Below, piece by piece: positions 53,759 to 63,645 of a stretch of 64,000 nt of DNA. Position numbers and translations under genes: made by a program. How positions within the stretch are numbered: the stretch's first letter is position 1; every line of letters begins with the position of its first letter. Source of the stretch: Rhodopseudomonas rhenobacensis (GTDB taxonomy: Bacteria > Pseudomonadota > Alphaproteobacteria > Rhizobiales > Xanthobacteraceae). Location: contig NZ_JACHIH010000018.1 of NCBI RefSeq assembly GCF_014203125.1, forward strand, positions 33,352 through 97,351. The letters are read 5' to 3'. The notes beneath the pieces were generated by a model. That model had not been told where the DNA came from. It saw nothing but the letters and a program-made list of their open reading frames with translations, and made no database searches.

Positions 53759-54775
53759 TTATTTTGATCGCAGCCTGTGCATCCAGTGTTGCACGCGCGT
53801 GGCGATCTGCCGCGCGCCGTGCGGCGCCAGGAAGATCACCAGGATCAGGATCACCCCGAACACCGCACCCGACAATCCCTTGGAAATGCCCTCGGCGAGA
53901 TTCGGCACGAACACGATGAAGCCGGCGCCGACCAGCGAGCCCGGCAGCCAGCCGACGCCGCCGACCACCATGCCGACGAACAGCGCGATGGCGAGCTGGA
54001 TGGTGTAGCTGTCGGGCGCCACGAACTGCACCGCGATGGCGCCCAGCCCGCCGGCGACGCCGGTGATGCCGGCCGAGATGCCGAACGCCAGCGTTTTGTA
54101 CAGCGCCACGTCGACGCCCATCGCACAGGCTGCGATCTCGTTGTCGCGGATCGCCATCATCGCGCGGCCGGAGCGCGAGGTCAGCAGATTGACCGCCGTC
54201 AGATAGACCGCGAGCGCGATCGCCAGCGTGACGCCGTAGAGCCAGACGTCCTGCGAGATCGGCAGCCCGAACGGCGCGTCCGGCTTGGTCACCACCAGGC
54301 CCTGCACGCCGCCGGTCCAGCGCTCGAACACGCTGAGCTTCAACAGCTGCGGCATCGCTATGGCGAGCGCGAAGGTGGCGAGCGCCAGATAGACGCCGCT
54401 GAGCCGCAGCGCCGGCAGCCCGAACAGGAAGCCGAACGCAAAGCACACGACGCCCGCGACCGGCAGCGTCAGCCCGTAATGCACGTCGTAATGCTCGATC
54501 AGGATCGCCGATGAGTAGGCGCCGATCGCGTAGAACGCGCTGTGGCCGAGCGAGACCTGGCCGGAGCCGCCGGTCAGGATGTTCAGCCCGAGGATCGCGA
54601 TGGCGTAGATCAGCACCATGGTGATCTGGAAGATGACGAAGCTCTTCAGCAGCAGCGGCGCGCCGAGCAACAGCAGCAGCACCGCCAGCGAGGCGAGCAT
54701 GCCGAGCCTGAGGCTCTTGGTCGGCGTCGCCGGCACCGCGGCCACGTCGGTGACGAGGTCCTGCAGCGCGCTCAC
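53759..54775 (-). CDS. Branched-chain-type ABC permease (LivM-like)
   Basis: A 338-residue permease with about ten membrane segments. The conserved block ILGLNILTGGSGQVSLGHSA and the cytoplasmic loop AMMAIRDNEIAACAMGVDVA are diagnostic for LivM. GTG 54775 begins MSALQDLVTDVAAVP. Its start is 3 bp after the livH-type stop, indicating coupled translation. It should form the membrane heterodimer with the livH-type protein. Confidence 0.93.
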   Translation of the reverse strand: MSALQDLVTDVAAVPATPTKSLRLGMLASLAVLLLLLGAPLLLKSFVIFQITMVLIYAIAILGLNILTGGSGQVSLGHSAFYAIGAYSSAILIEHYDVHYGLTLPVAGVVCFAFGFLFGLPALRLSGVYLALATFALAIAMPQLLKLSVFERWTGGVQGLVVTKPDAPFGLPISQDVWLYGVTLAIALAVYLTAVNLLTSRSGRAMMAIRDNEIAACAMGVDVALYKTLAFGISAGITGVAGGLGAIAVQFVAPDSYTIQLAIALFVGMVVGGVGWLPGSLVGAGFIVFVPNLAEGISKGLSGAVFGVILILVIFLAPHGARQIATRVQHWMHRLRSK

Positions 54776-54778
54776 CGC

Positions 54779-55657
54779 TCAGACCCGCTTGACGACGGCG
54801 CGGCCGAACAGGCCGTGCGGCCGCAGCACCAGCACGGTGACGATCAGCGCCAGCGCGATCGGCAGCTTCAATTCGTTGCCGACGCCCGGGATGTAGGTGC
54901 CGGCGAGGTTCTCGAAGACGCCGACCAGAAAGCCGCCGACCACCGCGCCGAGCGGGCTCGACAGTCCGCCGAGCACCGCGGCGGCGAAGCCGTAGATCAA
55001 CACGCCGCCCATCATGTTCGGCTCGAGAAACACCACCGGCGCAATCAGCATGCCGGCGATGGCGCCGATCGCGCTCGCCATGCCCCAGCCCAGCGCCACC
55101 ATCCACGAGGTGTTGATGCCGACCAGACGCGCGGACTCCGGCATGGACGCCGCCGCCCGCATTGCCAACCCGATGCGGGTGAACTGGAAGAAGCCGTACA
55201 GCAGCGCCAGCAGCACCAAAGTCACGCCGATCATCCCGGCCTGATGCGTCGAGATCAGCTTGCTGCCGAGAAACGGCGACCAGCCGAATGGCGTCGGGAA
55301 TTGCTTGATGGTGAAGTCCCAGGTCTGTCCCGCGACCGAGTTGAGGATCGCCAACAGCGCGATGAAGCCGGCGACATGGGTCAGGATCGGGGCGTCGGCG
55401 AGCGGCTTGAACAACAGCCGCTCGATCGCGACGCCGCCGGCGAACGACAGCAGCAGCGTCAGCGCGAAGGCCCCCCAATACGGCACGCCCCATTGCATCA
55501 ATTGCCAGCCGACGAAGGTTGAGAGCATCGCCATCTCGCCCTGTGCGAAATTCAGCTGATCGATCGCCTGGAAGATCATCACCACGGCGAGCGCCATGCA
55601 GGCATAGATCGCGCCGGTGGCGACGCCGGCCAGGATCTGGTTGCCGAGTAGCTCCAT
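54779..55657 (-). CDS. Branched-chain-type ABC permease (LivH-like)
   Basis: A 292-residue permease. GVATGAIYACMALAVVMIFQ, IDQLNFAQGEMAMLSTFVGW, GLAMRAAASMPESARLVGIN and AAVLGGLSSPLGAVVGGFLV are typical of LivH. ATG 55657 follows GAGGGGGCGGCC on the coding strand; a longer frame starting at 55681 would overlap the livF-type gene and is not preferred. Partner of the livM-type permease. Confidence 0.93.
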   Translation of the reverse strand: MELLGNQILAGVATGAIYACMALAVVMIFQAIDQLNFAQGEMAMLSTFVGWQLMQWGVPYWGAFALTLLLSFAGGVAIERLLFKPLADAPILTHVAGFIALLAILNSVAGQTWDFTIKQFPTPFGWSPFLGSKLISTHQAGMIGVTLVLLALLYGFFQFTRIGLAMRAAASMPESARLVGINTSWMVALGWGMASAIGAIAGMLIAPVVFLEPNMMGGVLIYGFAAAVLGGLSSPLGAVVGGFLVGVFENLAGTYIPGVGNELKLPIALALIVTVLVLRPHGLFGRAVVKRV

Positions 55658-55677
55658 GGCCGCCCCCTCGAGTGCCC

Positions 55678-56388
55678 TCAATAGCCTAAGTAGGATTTGC
55701 GGACGTCCTGGTTCGCGGCGATCTCGGCGGCCGGTCCCGCCATCACGATGCGTCCGGTCTCGATGACGTAGGCCTGGTCGGCGAGCGCCAGCGCCAGTTC
55801 GGCGTTCTGCTCCACCACCAGGATGGTGACGTTGTCGTCGCGGTTGATCTTGCCGAGAATGCCGAACAGCTCGCGCACCACCAGAGGCGCGAGGCCGAAC
55901 GACGGCTCGTCGAGCAGCAACAGCCGCGGCCGCAGCATCAGCGCGCGCGCCACCGCCAGCATCTGCTGTTCGCCACCGGAGAGCGTGCCGGCCTGCTGAC
56001 GGTGACGCTCCTTCAACACCGGGAAATGTCCGTACATCCGCTCGATGTCGGCGCCGATCTTGTTGTCGCCGCGGCTGATGGCGCCGAGCTGCAGATTTTC
56101 CGCGACGCTCATGGTGGCGAAGGTGCCGCGGCCCTGCGGCACATGGGCGATGCCGAGCCGGACGATGTTTTCCGTGGCGCGGCCGGCGAGCGGCGTGCCG
56201 TCGAAGGAGATCGCGCCGGTGGCGCGCACCATGGCGCAGATCGCGCGCAGCGTCGTGGTCTTGCCGGCGCCGTTGGCGCCGAGCAGGGCGGTGAGACTGC
56301 CTTGTTGCAGCGCGAAGTCGAGCCCGTGCAGCGCCTGCACCGGGCCGTAATAGGCGCGCAGATCCTTGACGCTGAGCAGCGCGCTCAC
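55678..56388 (-). CDS. Branched-chain-type ABC ATPase (LivF-like)
   Basis: A 236-residue ATPase with Walker A LGANGAGKTTTLRAI, signature LSGGEQQMLA, Walker B LLLLDEPSFGL and the TILVVEQNAELA segment typical of LivF. GTG 56388 overlaps the livG-type stop by 4 bp. The C-terminus QDVRKSYLGY is the usual LivF ending. Confidence 0.95.
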   Translation of the reverse strand: MSALLSVKDLRAYYGPVQALHGLDFALQQGSLTALLGANGAGKTTTLRAICAMVRATGAISFDGTPLAGRATENIVRLGIAHVPQGRGTFATMSVAENLQLGAISRGDNKIGADIERMYGHFPVLKERHRQQAGTLSGGEQQMLAVARALMLRPRLLLLDEPSFGLAPLVVRELFGILGKINRDDNVTILVVEQNAELALALADQAYVIETGRIVMAGPAAEIAANQDVRKSYLGY

Positions 56389-57185
56389 GGCTGCTTGCTC
56401 CCGAGATAGGCCTTGATCACCTCGGGATCGTTCTGCACCGCGCCGGGCGGGCCTTCGGCGAGCTTCCTGCCGAAATTCAGCGCCACCACGTGGTCGGCGA
56501 TCGACATCACCAGCCCCATGTGATGCTCGACCAGCAGCACGCTGACGCCGCGTTCGTCGCGGATGCGGCGGATCAGCGCGCCGAGCGAAAACACCTCCTC
56601 ATGGTTGAGCCCGCCGGCGGGCTCGTCGAGCAGCAGGATCTTTGGCTCTGCTGCGAGCGCGCGGGCGAGCTCGACGCGCTTCTGGGTGCCGAACGGCAGC
56701 CCCGCGACGGCGAGGTCGGCGACTTCATGCAGCGCGAGATAGTCCAAAATCTCGTCGACGGTCGCGTTGGTCTTGGCTTCGCCGCGGCGCACCCAGGGCA
56801 GCCGCAGCGCATCCGAAACGATGTCGCTGGAACTACGCGCATGGGCGCCGACCCGGACGTTGTCGCGCACGCTGAGATTGCCGAACAGCGCGACGTTCTG
56901 AAAGGTGCGGCCGATGCCGATTTCGGCGATCTTGTGCGCCGGGCGCTTCAGGATGCTGTCGCCGTCGAGCAGGATGTCGCCGCGGCAGGGCTGGTACAGC
57001 CGGGACAGGCAGTTGAACAGCGTCGTCTTGCCGGCGCCGTTCGGTCCGATCAGGCCGAGGATCTGGCCTTGCTGCATGTCGAACGACACGCCGTTCAGCG
57101 CGTTGATGCCGCCGAACGCCACGCTGACCTCGCGCACCGCAACCAGCGGCGCGCGCGTCCTCGCGGCAGCGGCCCGCGGGCTCAT
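56385..57185 (-). CDS. Branched-chain-type ABC ATPase (LivG-like)
   Basis: A 266-residue ATPase. Walker A is IGPNGAGKTTLFNCL; TQKRVELARALAAEP replaces the standard signature, as is common in LivG; Walker B is ILLLDEPAGGLN. The C-terminal DPEVIKAYLG is characteristic. It is the first transporter gene after iclR, 57 bp downstream of that gene's stop, so regulator and transporter may be co-transcribed. Confidence 0.95.
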   Translation of the reverse strand: MSPRAAAARTRAPLVAVREVSVAFGGINALNGVSFDMQQGQILGLIGPNGAGKTTLFNCLSRLYQPCRGDILLDGDSILKRPAHKIAEIGIGRTFQNVALFGNLSVRDNVRVGAHARSSSDIVSDALRLPWVRRGEAKTNATVDEILDYLALHEVADLAVAGLPFGTQKRVELARALAAEPKILLLDEPAGGLNHEEVFSLGALIRRIRDERGVSVLLVEHHMGLVMSIADHVVALNFGRKLAEGPPGAVQNDPEVIKAYLGSKQP

Positions 57186-57242
57186 CCGCGGCCGCGCCGC
57201 GCCGGCCCGGCGTTGCGCTCGCGCCTCAGGCGCTGCCGGCTA

Positions 57243-58112
57243 TCAGATCCCCTCGACCACGCGCGCACCTTTGCCTCCCGGCTTGGCTTTCTTGCTGTCG
57301 GGCTTTTTTGTCGGCGGCGCGACCTGGCCGCCGAGCGCCGCTTCGATGTTGCGGACCATCGCCACCAGGCGCGGGCCGATGTCGTTGAGCAGCCGATCTT
57401 CCGTGAAGCGGAATGCCGGCGCACCGCAATTGAATGCGTAGGGCCCGGTGCCGTCGTTCAATTTCAGCGAGACGCCGGCGGCGTGGACGTCGTCCTGCCA
57501 TTCGCCGGCCGAGATCGCAAAGCCGCGCTTGGCGACCAGCTCGCCGGAGCGTTCGATGCCGTCCTTCATCTTGGCGAAGCGGCTCGCGCCGTAATGCTCG
57601 CGCAGGTCGCGCAGCAACGCGGCGCGTTCGTCGTCGGGCAGCGCCCAGATATAGGCCCGTCCCATCGCGGTGGTGGCGATCGGAACCCGCGAGCCGACGT
57701 CGAGCTGCACGCCGACGGTGAGGCTGGAGCGTGCCTGGCCGAAATAGATCATGCTGTGGCGGTCGCGGCCGCCGATCGCCACCGCGCCGCCGGTCTGCCG
57801 CATCAGTTCCTCGCGGAACGGTTCCGACAAATGCCGCAGGCCGAGATTTGCCAGCGCCGCATAGCCGATCGCCAGCGCCGCCGGCGCCAGTTGGTACTTT
57901 TCGAAGCGCGGAACCGGGGTCAGGTAGCCGAGCTTGCACAGCGTGTAGGTCAGCCTTGAAATCGTCGGCTTGGGTAAATTGGTGCGCGCGGCAATCTCCT
58001 GGTTGCCAAGCAGCCCATCATTGGGATGAAATGCCCGCAGCACATCGAGGCCGCGGGACAACGCGACGACGAAGTTGCGATCGGTCGCCACCTTTTTGCC
58101 TGGACGTTTCAT
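57243..58112 (-). CDS. IclR-family regulator of the liv/pim locus
   Basis: A 289-residue regulator: an IclR winged helix-turn-helix near residues 12-70 (ALSRGLDVLRAFHPNDGLLG, IAARTNLPKPTISRLTYTL) and a C-terminal effector domain with GGAVAIGGRDRHSMIYFGQA and IATTAMGRAYIWALP. The Lys/Pro-rich tail after residue 265 is extra. It is divergent from pimF-type genes and upstream of the liv-type genes, and a 19 bp inverted repeat sits between. It probably controls both arms in response to an aliphatic or aromatic acid or its CoA ester. Confidence 0.9.
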   Translation of the reverse strand: MKRPGKKVATDRNFVVALSRGLDVLRAFHPNDGLLGNQEIAARTNLPKPTISRLTYTLCKLGYLTPVPRFEKYQLAPAALAIGYAALANLGLRHLSEPFREELMRQTGGAVAIGGRDRHSMIYFGQARSSLTVGVQLDVGSRVPIATTAMGRAYIWALPDDERAALLRDLREHYGASRFAKMKDGIERSGELVAKRGFAISAGEWQDDVHAAGVSLKLNDGTGPYAFNCGAPAFRFTEDRLLNDIGPRLVAMVRNIEAALGGQVAPPTKKPDSKKAKPGGKGARVVEGI

Positions 58113-58141
58113 GCCCTGCCGTATCGATTGGATCGATCACG

Positions 58142-58170
58142 TTGACAAGCGACGCTCTTCAAAATAACCC
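58142..58170 (+). promoter_or_regulatory. Possible sigma-70-type promoter for pimF
   Basis: TTGACA at 58142-58147 is a perfect -35 element; TAACCC or ATAACC about 16-17 bp downstream is a poor -10. It points toward the pimF-type gene. Confidence 0.4.
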
Positions 58171-58192
58171 TCGCTGTCAAGATGTGGAATTA

Positions 58193-58211
58193 AATTTCGC
58201 AATGCGAAATT
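58193..58211. promoter_or_regulatory. 19 bp inverted repeat, candidate IclR operator
   Basis: AATTTCGCA, one central A, then the exact inverse TGCGAAATT. It lies in the AT-rich divergent region between iclR and pimF, 40 bp before the pimF GTG. Confidence 0.75.
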
Positions 58212-58251
58212 AACAAAAAACGACACACGGAAATAGCACAAGGAGAGTTGC

Positions 58252-60348
58252 GTGACTGACGTCGTCAAGCTGGAATGCCATGATGCGATCGCCATCGTCA
58301 CGGTGGATAGTCCGCCGGTCAACGCGCTCAGCGCGGCGGTGCGTCGCGGCATCTCCGAATCCGTCAAGCAGGCGATCGCCGATCCCGAAGTGCAGGCGAT
58401 CGTGCTGACCTGCGCCGGCCGCACCTTCATCGCCGGCGCCGACATCACCGAATTCGGCAAGCCGCCGCAGTCGCCCGGCCTCGGCGACGTCATCACCGAG
58501 TTGGAAAATTCGCCGAAGCCGATCGTCGCCGCGATCCACGGCACCGCGCTCGGCGGCGGGCTCGAAGTCGCGCTCGGCTGTCATTTCCGCGTCGCGGTAA
58601 AAGACGCCAAGCTCGGCCTGCCGGAAGTGAAGCTTGGGCTGTTGCCCGGCGCTGGCGGCACGCAGCGGCTGCCGCGCGCGGTCGGCCCGGAGCTCGCGGT
58701 GAAGATGATCGTCGGCGGCGATCCGATCGGCGCAGCAGTTGCGCTCGAGCACGGCCTGATCGACGAGATCGTCGAGGCCACCGCCGCGGGCGGCGAAGCT
58801 TTTGCCCGCAAGGTGCTGGCGGAGAGCCGGCCGCTGCGCAAACTGCGCGACGACGATTCGAAATTGCAGGCCGCCAAGGCGGATCGCTCGATCTTCACCC
58901 AGGCGGTGGCGGCGATGACCAAGAAGGCGAGGGGGCTGGAAGCGCCGTTCGCCGCCGCCGACGCGGTCGCCGCCGCGATCGACCTGCCGTTCGACGAGGG
59001 GATGAAGAAGGAACGCGACGGCTTCATGAAGCTCGTCACCGGCGAACAGTCGAAGGCGCAGCGCTACGCGTTCTTCGCCGAGCGCGAAGCCGCCAAGGTG
59101 TCCGGCGTGCCGGAAGGCACCAAGCCGCGGCCGGTCACGCGCGTCGCCATCATCGGCGCCGGCACCATGGGTGGCGGCATCGCGATGTCGTTTGCCAACG
59201 CCGGGATTCCGGTGACGCTGATCGAGACCGGCGAGGAGCAGTTGAAGCGCGGCCTCGGCGTGATGCAGAAGAACTATGACTCCACCGCGGCGCGGGGAGG
59301 AATCCCCGCCGACGCGCCCGCCAAGCGCATGGCGCTGATCAATGGCGTGGTCGGGCTCGAGCACGTCAAGGACGCCGACCTGATCATCGAGGCGGTGTTC
59401 GAGACCATGGCGGTGAAAAAGGAAGTGTTCACCGCGATCGACGCCTACGCCAAGCCCGGCGCGGTGCTGGCCTCCAACACCTCCTATCTCAACATCGACG
59501 AGATCGCCCAGGTCACCAAGCGGCCGGAAGACGTGCTCGGCATGCATTTCTTCTCGCCGGCCAATGTGATGAAGCTGTGCGAGATCGTCCGCGCCGACAA
59601 GACCGCGCCGGACGCGCTGCTAACGGCGGTGGCGATCGCGCGAAAAATCGCCAAGGTGCCGGCGGTGGTCGGGGTCTGCGACGGCTTCGTCGGCAACCGC
59701 ATGCTGGCGGCGCGCGGCAAGCAAGCCGAACAGCTGTTGTTCGAAGGCGCGCTGCCGCAACAGGTCGACGCCGTAGTGACCAAGTTCGGCATGCCGATGG
59801 GGCCGTTCGCGATGGGCGATCTCGCCGGGCTCGATATCGGCTGGCGCTCGCGGCAGGATCGCGGCATCAAATCGGAAATCGCCGACGCGCTGTGCGAGGC
59901 CGGCCGGTTCGGCCAGAAGACCGGCAAGGGTTACTACAAATACGAAGCCGGCTCGCGCGCGCCGCTGCCCGATCCCGAGGTCGAGACGCTGATCAACGAC
60001 ACGCTCAACAAGCTCGGCCTGAAGCGCCGCGAGGTGCCCGACGAAGAGATCCTCGAGCGGATGATGTATCCGATGATCAACGAAGGCGCGCGGATTCTCG
60101 AAGAGAAGATTGCCGCGCGGCCCTCCGACATCGACGTGATCTGGCTGTACGGCTACGGCTGGCCGATCTATCGCGGCGGCCCGATGTTCTATGCCGACAG
60201 CGTCGGCCTCAAGCACATCGCCGAGCGGCTTTCGTACTACGCCAAGGCGACCAATGATCCCACGCTCGAGCCGGCACCGCTGCTCGCACGGCTCGCCGCC
60301 GAGGACGGCAGCTTCGCCACGCTGACGCAGCGGGCGAAAGCCGCGTGA
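58252..60348 (+). CDS. pimF: Bifunctional enoyl-CoA hydratase/3-hydroxyacyl-CoA dehydrogenase (PimF-like)
   Basis: A 698-residue fusion. The N-terminal crotonase domain (about 1-190) has FIAGADITEFG and GTALGGGLEVALGCHF with LGLPEVKLGLLPGAGGTQRL, both catalytic glutamates present. The 3-hydroxyacyl-CoA dehydrogenase half starts at RVAIIGAGTMGGGIAMSFAN (about residue 297) and has EDVLGMHFFSPANVMKLCEI with the catalytic His, and a C-terminal helical domain. GTG 58252 follows AAGGAGAG. It performs two successive steps of beta-oxidation. Order with pimA- and pimB-type genes matches the R. palustris pimFAB start of the dicarboxylate operon; the symbol is given on that context. Confidence 0.9.
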   Translation: MTDVVKLECHDAIAIVTVDSPPVNALSAAVRRGISESVKQAIADPEVQAIVLTCAGRTFIAGADITEFGKPPQSPGLGDVITELENSPKPIVAAIHGTALGGGLEVALGCHFRVAVKDAKLGLPEVKLGLLPGAGGTQRLPRAVGPELAVKMIVGGDPIGAAVALEHGLIDEIVEATAAGGEAFARKVLAESRPLRKLRDDDSKLQAAKADRSIFTQAVAAMTKKARGLEAPFAAADAVAAAIDLPFDEGMKKERDGFMKLVTGEQSKAQRYAFFAEREAAKVSGVPEGTKPRPVTRVAIIGAGTMGGGIAMSFANAGIPVTLIETGEEQLKRGLGVMQKNYDSTAARGGIPADAPAKRMALINGVVGLEHVKDADLIIEAVFETMAVKKEVFTAIDAYAKPGAVLASNTSYLNIDEIAQVTKRPEDVLGMHFFSPANVMKLCEIVRADKTAPDALLTAVAIARKIAKVPAVVGVCDGFVGNRMLAARGKQAEQLLFEGALPQQVDAVVTKFGMPMGPFAMGDLAGLDIGWRSRQDRGIKSEIADALCEAGRFGQKTGKGYYKYEAGSRAPLPDPEVETLINDTLNKLGLKRREVPDEEILERMMYPMINEGARILEEKIAARPSDIDVIWLYGYGWPIYRGGPMFYADSVGLKHIAERLSYYAKATNDPTLEPAPLLARLAAEDGSFATLTQRAKAA

Positions 60349-60380
60349 TGGGAGATTTGCGGACTGCGCTCCGAGCACTG

Positions 60381-60530
60381 CCTCACCTCTCCCCGCTTGC
60401 GGGGAGAGGTCGACCGGCGGACCGCAAGCGAAGCCGGTCGGGTGAGGGGGCGTTGCGATGTGTCGCGCCGTCTCGTCCTGCCGCATCGCCCCCTCACCCC
60501 AACCCTCTCCCCGCAAGCGGGGCGAGGGAG
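60381..60530. repeat. CTCTCCCCGC/GGTGAGGGGGCG compound repeat
   Basis: Two inverted units: CTCTCCCCGCTTGCGGGGAG plus GGGTGAGGGGGCGTTGCG, then CGCCCCCTCACCC plus CTCTCCCCGCAAGCGGGGCG. Lies between the pimF- and pimA-type genes. Confidence 0.88.
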
Positions 60531-60591
60531 CTCGCCGTGCTCCGTGTCAAGCGCAACGCACAAGTCGGTACGACGTGGAGTCGCCACACTG

Positions 60592-60693
60592 CTCCCCTCC
60601 CCCTTGCGGGGAGGGGGCGGGGGTGGGGGTCTTCGAGTCGCAGTGCTTGTGGTTTACCCCCCTCCCTGCCCCTCTCCCGCAAGGGGGGAGGGA
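60592..60693. repeat. Related CCCCTCCCCCTTGCGGGGAG repeat pair
   Basis: A second compound element close to the first: CCCCTCCCCCTTGCGGGGAG and the inverse CTCTCCCGCAAGGGGGGAGG, with a G-rich GGGGGCGGGGGTGGGGG centre. With the previous element it fills the 409 bp gap within this operon. Confidence 0.82.
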
Positions 60694-60707
60694 ACGGAAA
60701 GGCTCTG

Positions 60708-60755
60708 CTTGGAGTCGAAGAGGCCCATCACCTTGGAGTCGAAGGGGCCCATCGC
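60708..60755 (+). repeat. Tandem duplication of a 24 bp ribosome-site segment before pimA
   Basis: Two 24 bp units starting CTTGGAGTCGAAG at 60708 and 60732 differ at two positions. The second supplies AAGGGG 10 bases before ATG 60758; the first has AAGAGG instead. Confidence 0.8.
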
Positions 60756-60757
60756 CC

Positions 60758-62443
60758 ATGACCCATCCCGGCGAACAATTCTATCCCGCGGGGCTCACCT
60801 GGGACGCGCCGGTTGCGCGCGGTACGCTGCCCGATCTGCTATCAACCGCGGCGGCGAAATACGCCGCGCGGCCGGCGATCGAATTTCGCGACCGCGCGAT
60901 CAGCTTCGCCGAACTCGAAGCGCTGGTCGAGACCGCGGCGGCGGCGCTGCTACGCGCCGGCTATGGCAAGGACTGTTCGGTCGGGCTCTATCTCGGCAAC
61001 CTGCCGGATCATCCGATCAATTTCTTCGGCACGCTGAAGGCCGGCGCCCGCGTCGTGCATCTGTCGCCGCTCGACGGCGAACGCGCGCTGTCGCACAAGC
61101 TCAGCGATTCCGGCGCGCGGATCCTGATCACGACTGATCTTGCCGCGCTGCTGCCGATGGCGTTGAAATTTCTCGCGGCCGGCCTGCTCGACCGGCTGAT
61201 CGTCTGCGAGGACGATCATTGGGGCGGGGTCGGCAATCCGCATACGCCGATCCCCGACGATCCGCGCATCATCCGCTACGCCGATTTCACCAAAGATGTG
61301 CCGCTGCCGGCGCAATGGCCGGCGCTTACGCCCGACGACGTCGCCGTGCTGCAATACACCGGCGGCACCACGGGCTTGCCGAAAGGCGCGATGCTCAGCC
61401 ACGGCAATCTCACCGCGGCGGTTTCGATCTACGATCTGTGGGGCGCCAAGGACCGCGCCGCGCGCAACACGGTGGAACGCGTGATCTGCGTGCTGCCGCT
61501 GTTCCACATCTACGCGCTGACCGTGATCCTGTTGCGCTCGCTCAGCAACGGCGACCTGATCTCGCTGCATCAGCGCTTCGACGTCGCGGCGATCTTCCGC
61601 GACATCGAGGAGAAGCGCGCCACGGTGTTTCCCGGCGTGCCGACGATGTGGATCGCGCTCGCCAATGATCCGTCGCTGGAGGCGCGCGACCTGTCGTCGC
61701 TGGCGACTTGCGGCTCGGGCGGCGCGCCGCTGCCGGTCGAGGTCGCCAAAGTGTTCGAGCGCAAGACCGGGCTGACGCTGAAGAGCGGCTGGGGCATGAC
61801 CGAGACCTGCTCGCCCGGCACCTCGCATCCGCTCGAAGGCCCGGACAAGCCGGGCTCGATCGGGCTGATGCTGCCCGGCATCGAACTCGACGTGGTGTCG
61901 CTCGACGACAGCACCAAGCCTTTGCCGGCGGGCGAGGTCGGCGAGTTGCGGATCCGCGGCCCCAACGTGACCCGCGGCTACTGGAACCGGCCGCAGGAGA
62001 CCGCGGAGGCGTTTGTCGGCGACCGCTTTCTCACCGGCGACATCGGCACCATGGACCGCGACGGCTACTTCTTCCTGGTCGACCGCAAGAAGGACATGAT
62101 CATCTGCGGCGGCTTCAACGTCTATCCGCAGATGATCGAGCAGGCGATCTATGAACACGCCAGCGTGCAGGAAGTGATCGTGATCGGCGTTCCCGATCAG
62201 TATCGCGGCGAGGCGGCGAAAGCTTTCATCAAGCTGCGCGGCGGCGCCGCGCCGTTCAGCGTCGACGCGCTGCGGGAATTTCTCAAAGGCAAGCTCGGCA
62301 AGCACGAACTGCCGGCGGCGCTGGAATTCGTCGACGAATTGCCGCGCACCCCGGTCGGCAAATTGTCGCGCCACGAACTGCGCGCCAAGCAACCCAACGT
62401 CCCAACTCAACAACAACAAATCACCACAGGAGGTCGCCCATGA
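60758..62443 (+). CDS. pimA: Acyl-CoA ligase (PimA-like)
   Basis: A 561-residue AMP-forming acyl-CoA ligase. Motifs: [57 protein letters not shown] and [14 protein letters not shown]. Its stop overlaps the pimB-type thiolase start by 4 bp. In R. palustris PimA activates C7-C14 dicarboxylic and fatty acids; the same role is inferred here from context. Upstream open reading continues into repeat DNA without homology, so ATG 60758 is used. Confidence 0.9.
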   Translation: MTHPGEQFYPAGLTWDAPVARGTLPDLLSTAAAKYAARPAIEFRDRAISFAELEALVETAAAALLRAGYGKDCSVGLYLGNLPDHPINFFGTLKAGARVVHLSPLDGERALSHKLSDSGARILITTDLAALLPMALKFLAAGLLDRLIVCEDDHWGGVGNPHTPIPDDPRIIRYADFTKDVPLPAQWPALTPDDVAVLQYTGGTTGLPKGAMLSHGNLTAAVSIYDLWGAKDRAARNTVERVICVLPLFHIYALTVILLRSLSNGDLISLHQRFDVAAIFRDIEEKRATVFPGVPTMWIALANDPSLEARDLSSLATCGSGGAPLPVEVAKVFERKTGLTLKSGWGMTETCSPGTSHPLEGPDKPGSIGLMLPGIELDVVSLDDSTKPLPAGEVGELRIRGPNVTRGYWNRPQETAEAFVGDRFLTGDIGTMDRDGYFFLVDRKKDMIICGGFNVYPQMIEQAIYEHASVQEVIVIGVPDQYRGEAAKAFIKLRGGAAPFSVDALREFLKGKLGKHELPAALEFVDELPRTPVGKLSRHELRAKQPNVPTQQQQITTGGRP

Positions 62444-63627
62444 CCGAGGCCGTTATCGTTTCCACCGCGCGCACCCCGATCGGCAAGGCCTATCGCGGCG
62501 CGCTCAATGCCACCGAGGGCGCGACCTTGCTCGGCCACGCCATCGAGCACGCGGTGAAGCGCGCCGGCATCGACCCCAAGGAGGTCGAGGACGTGGTGAT
62601 GGGCGCCGCCTTGCAGCAGGGCGCCACCGGCGGCAACATCGCCCGCAAGGCGCTGTTGCGCGCCGGGCTGCCGGTGTCGGTCGCCGGCACCACCATCGAT
62701 CGGCAATGCGCCTCCGGCCTGCAGGCGATCGCGCTCGCGGCGCGCTCGGTCTTGTTCGACGGCGTCGAGATCGCGGTCGCCGGCGGCGGCGAGTCGATCA
62801 GCCTGGTGCAGAACGACAAGATGAACACCTTCCACGCCGTCGATCCGGCGCTGCAGGCGATCAAGGGCGACGTCTACATGGCGATGCTCGACACCGCCGA
62901 AGTCGTCGCCAAGCGCTACGGCATTTCGCGCGAACGCCAGGACGAGTATTCGCTGGAAAGCCAGCGCCGCACCGCGGCGGCGCAGCAGGGCGGCAAGTTC
63001 GCCGACGAGATCGCTGCGATTAGCACCAAGATGGGCGTGGTCGACAAGGCCACCGGCGCGGTGTCGTTCAAGGATATCACGCTGTCGCAGGACGAAGGTC
63101 CGCGCCCGGACACCTCGGCGGAAGGCCTGGCGGCGTTGAAGGCGGTGCGCGGCGAGGGCTTCACCATCACCGCCGGCAACGCCAGCCAACTTTCCGACGG
63201 CGCCAGCGCCACCGTGGTGATGAGCGATACGCTCGCCGCGCAGAAGGGCCTGAAGCCGCTCGGCATCTTCCGCGGCTTCGTGTCCGCCGGCTGCGAGCCG
63301 GACGAGATGGGCATCGGCCCGGTCTATGCGGTGCCGCGGCTGCTCAAGCGCCACGGCTTGAAGATCGAGGACATCGACCTGTGGGAGCTCAACGAAGCCT
63401 TCGCGGTGCAGGTGCTGTATTGTCGCGACAAGCTCGGCATCGATCCGGACAAGATCAACGTCGACGGCGGGGCGATTGCGGTCGGCCATCCCTACGGCAT
63501 GTCCGGCGCGCGGCTCGCCGGCCACGCGCTGATCGAAGGCCGTCGTCGCAAGGCGAAGTACGCGGTCGTCACCATGTGCGTCGGCGGCGGCATGGGGTCG
63601 GCCGGTCTGTTCGAGATCGTGCAGTAA
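62440..63627 (+). CDS. pimB: Acetyl-CoA acyltransferase (thiolase, PimB-like)
   Basis: A 395-residue thiolase completing the beta-oxidation cycle. The acyl-accepting Cys is in [19 protein letters not shown]; the other catalytic motifs are [23 protein letters not shown] and [16 protein letters not shown] 62440 overlaps the ligase stop, so pimA- and pimB-type genes are translationally coupled. The next genes of the R. palustris operon (pimC, pimD dehydrogenases) are not seen: repeats and the end of the window follow. Confidence 0.94.
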   Translation: MTEAVIVSTARTPIGKAYRGALNATEGATLLGHAIEHAVKRAGIDPKEVEDVVMGAALQQGATGGNIARKALLRAGLPVSVAGTTIDRQCASGLQAIALAARSVLFDGVEIAVAGGGESISLVQNDKMNTFHAVDPALQAIKGDVYMAMLDTAEVVAKRYGISRERQDEYSLESQRRTAAAQQGGKFADEIAAISTKMGVVDKATGAVSFKDITLSQDEGPRPDTSAEGLAALKAVRGEGFTITAGNASQLSDGASATVVMSDTLAAQKGLKPLGIFRGFVSAGCEPDEMGIGPVYAVPRLLKRHGLKIEDIDLWELNEAFAVQVLYCRDKLGIDPDKINVDGGAIAVGHPYGMSGARLAGHALIEGRRRKAKYAVVTMCVGGGMGSAGLFEIVQ

Positions 63628-63645
63628 GCACGCGCAACAGAATGC

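Noticed and set aside
53436..55493. 685-codon minus-strand frame overlapping the livM- and livH-type genes in another frame
   Set aside because: Arg/Ala-rich translation without membrane segments; the true permease frames on the same strand are unambiguous.
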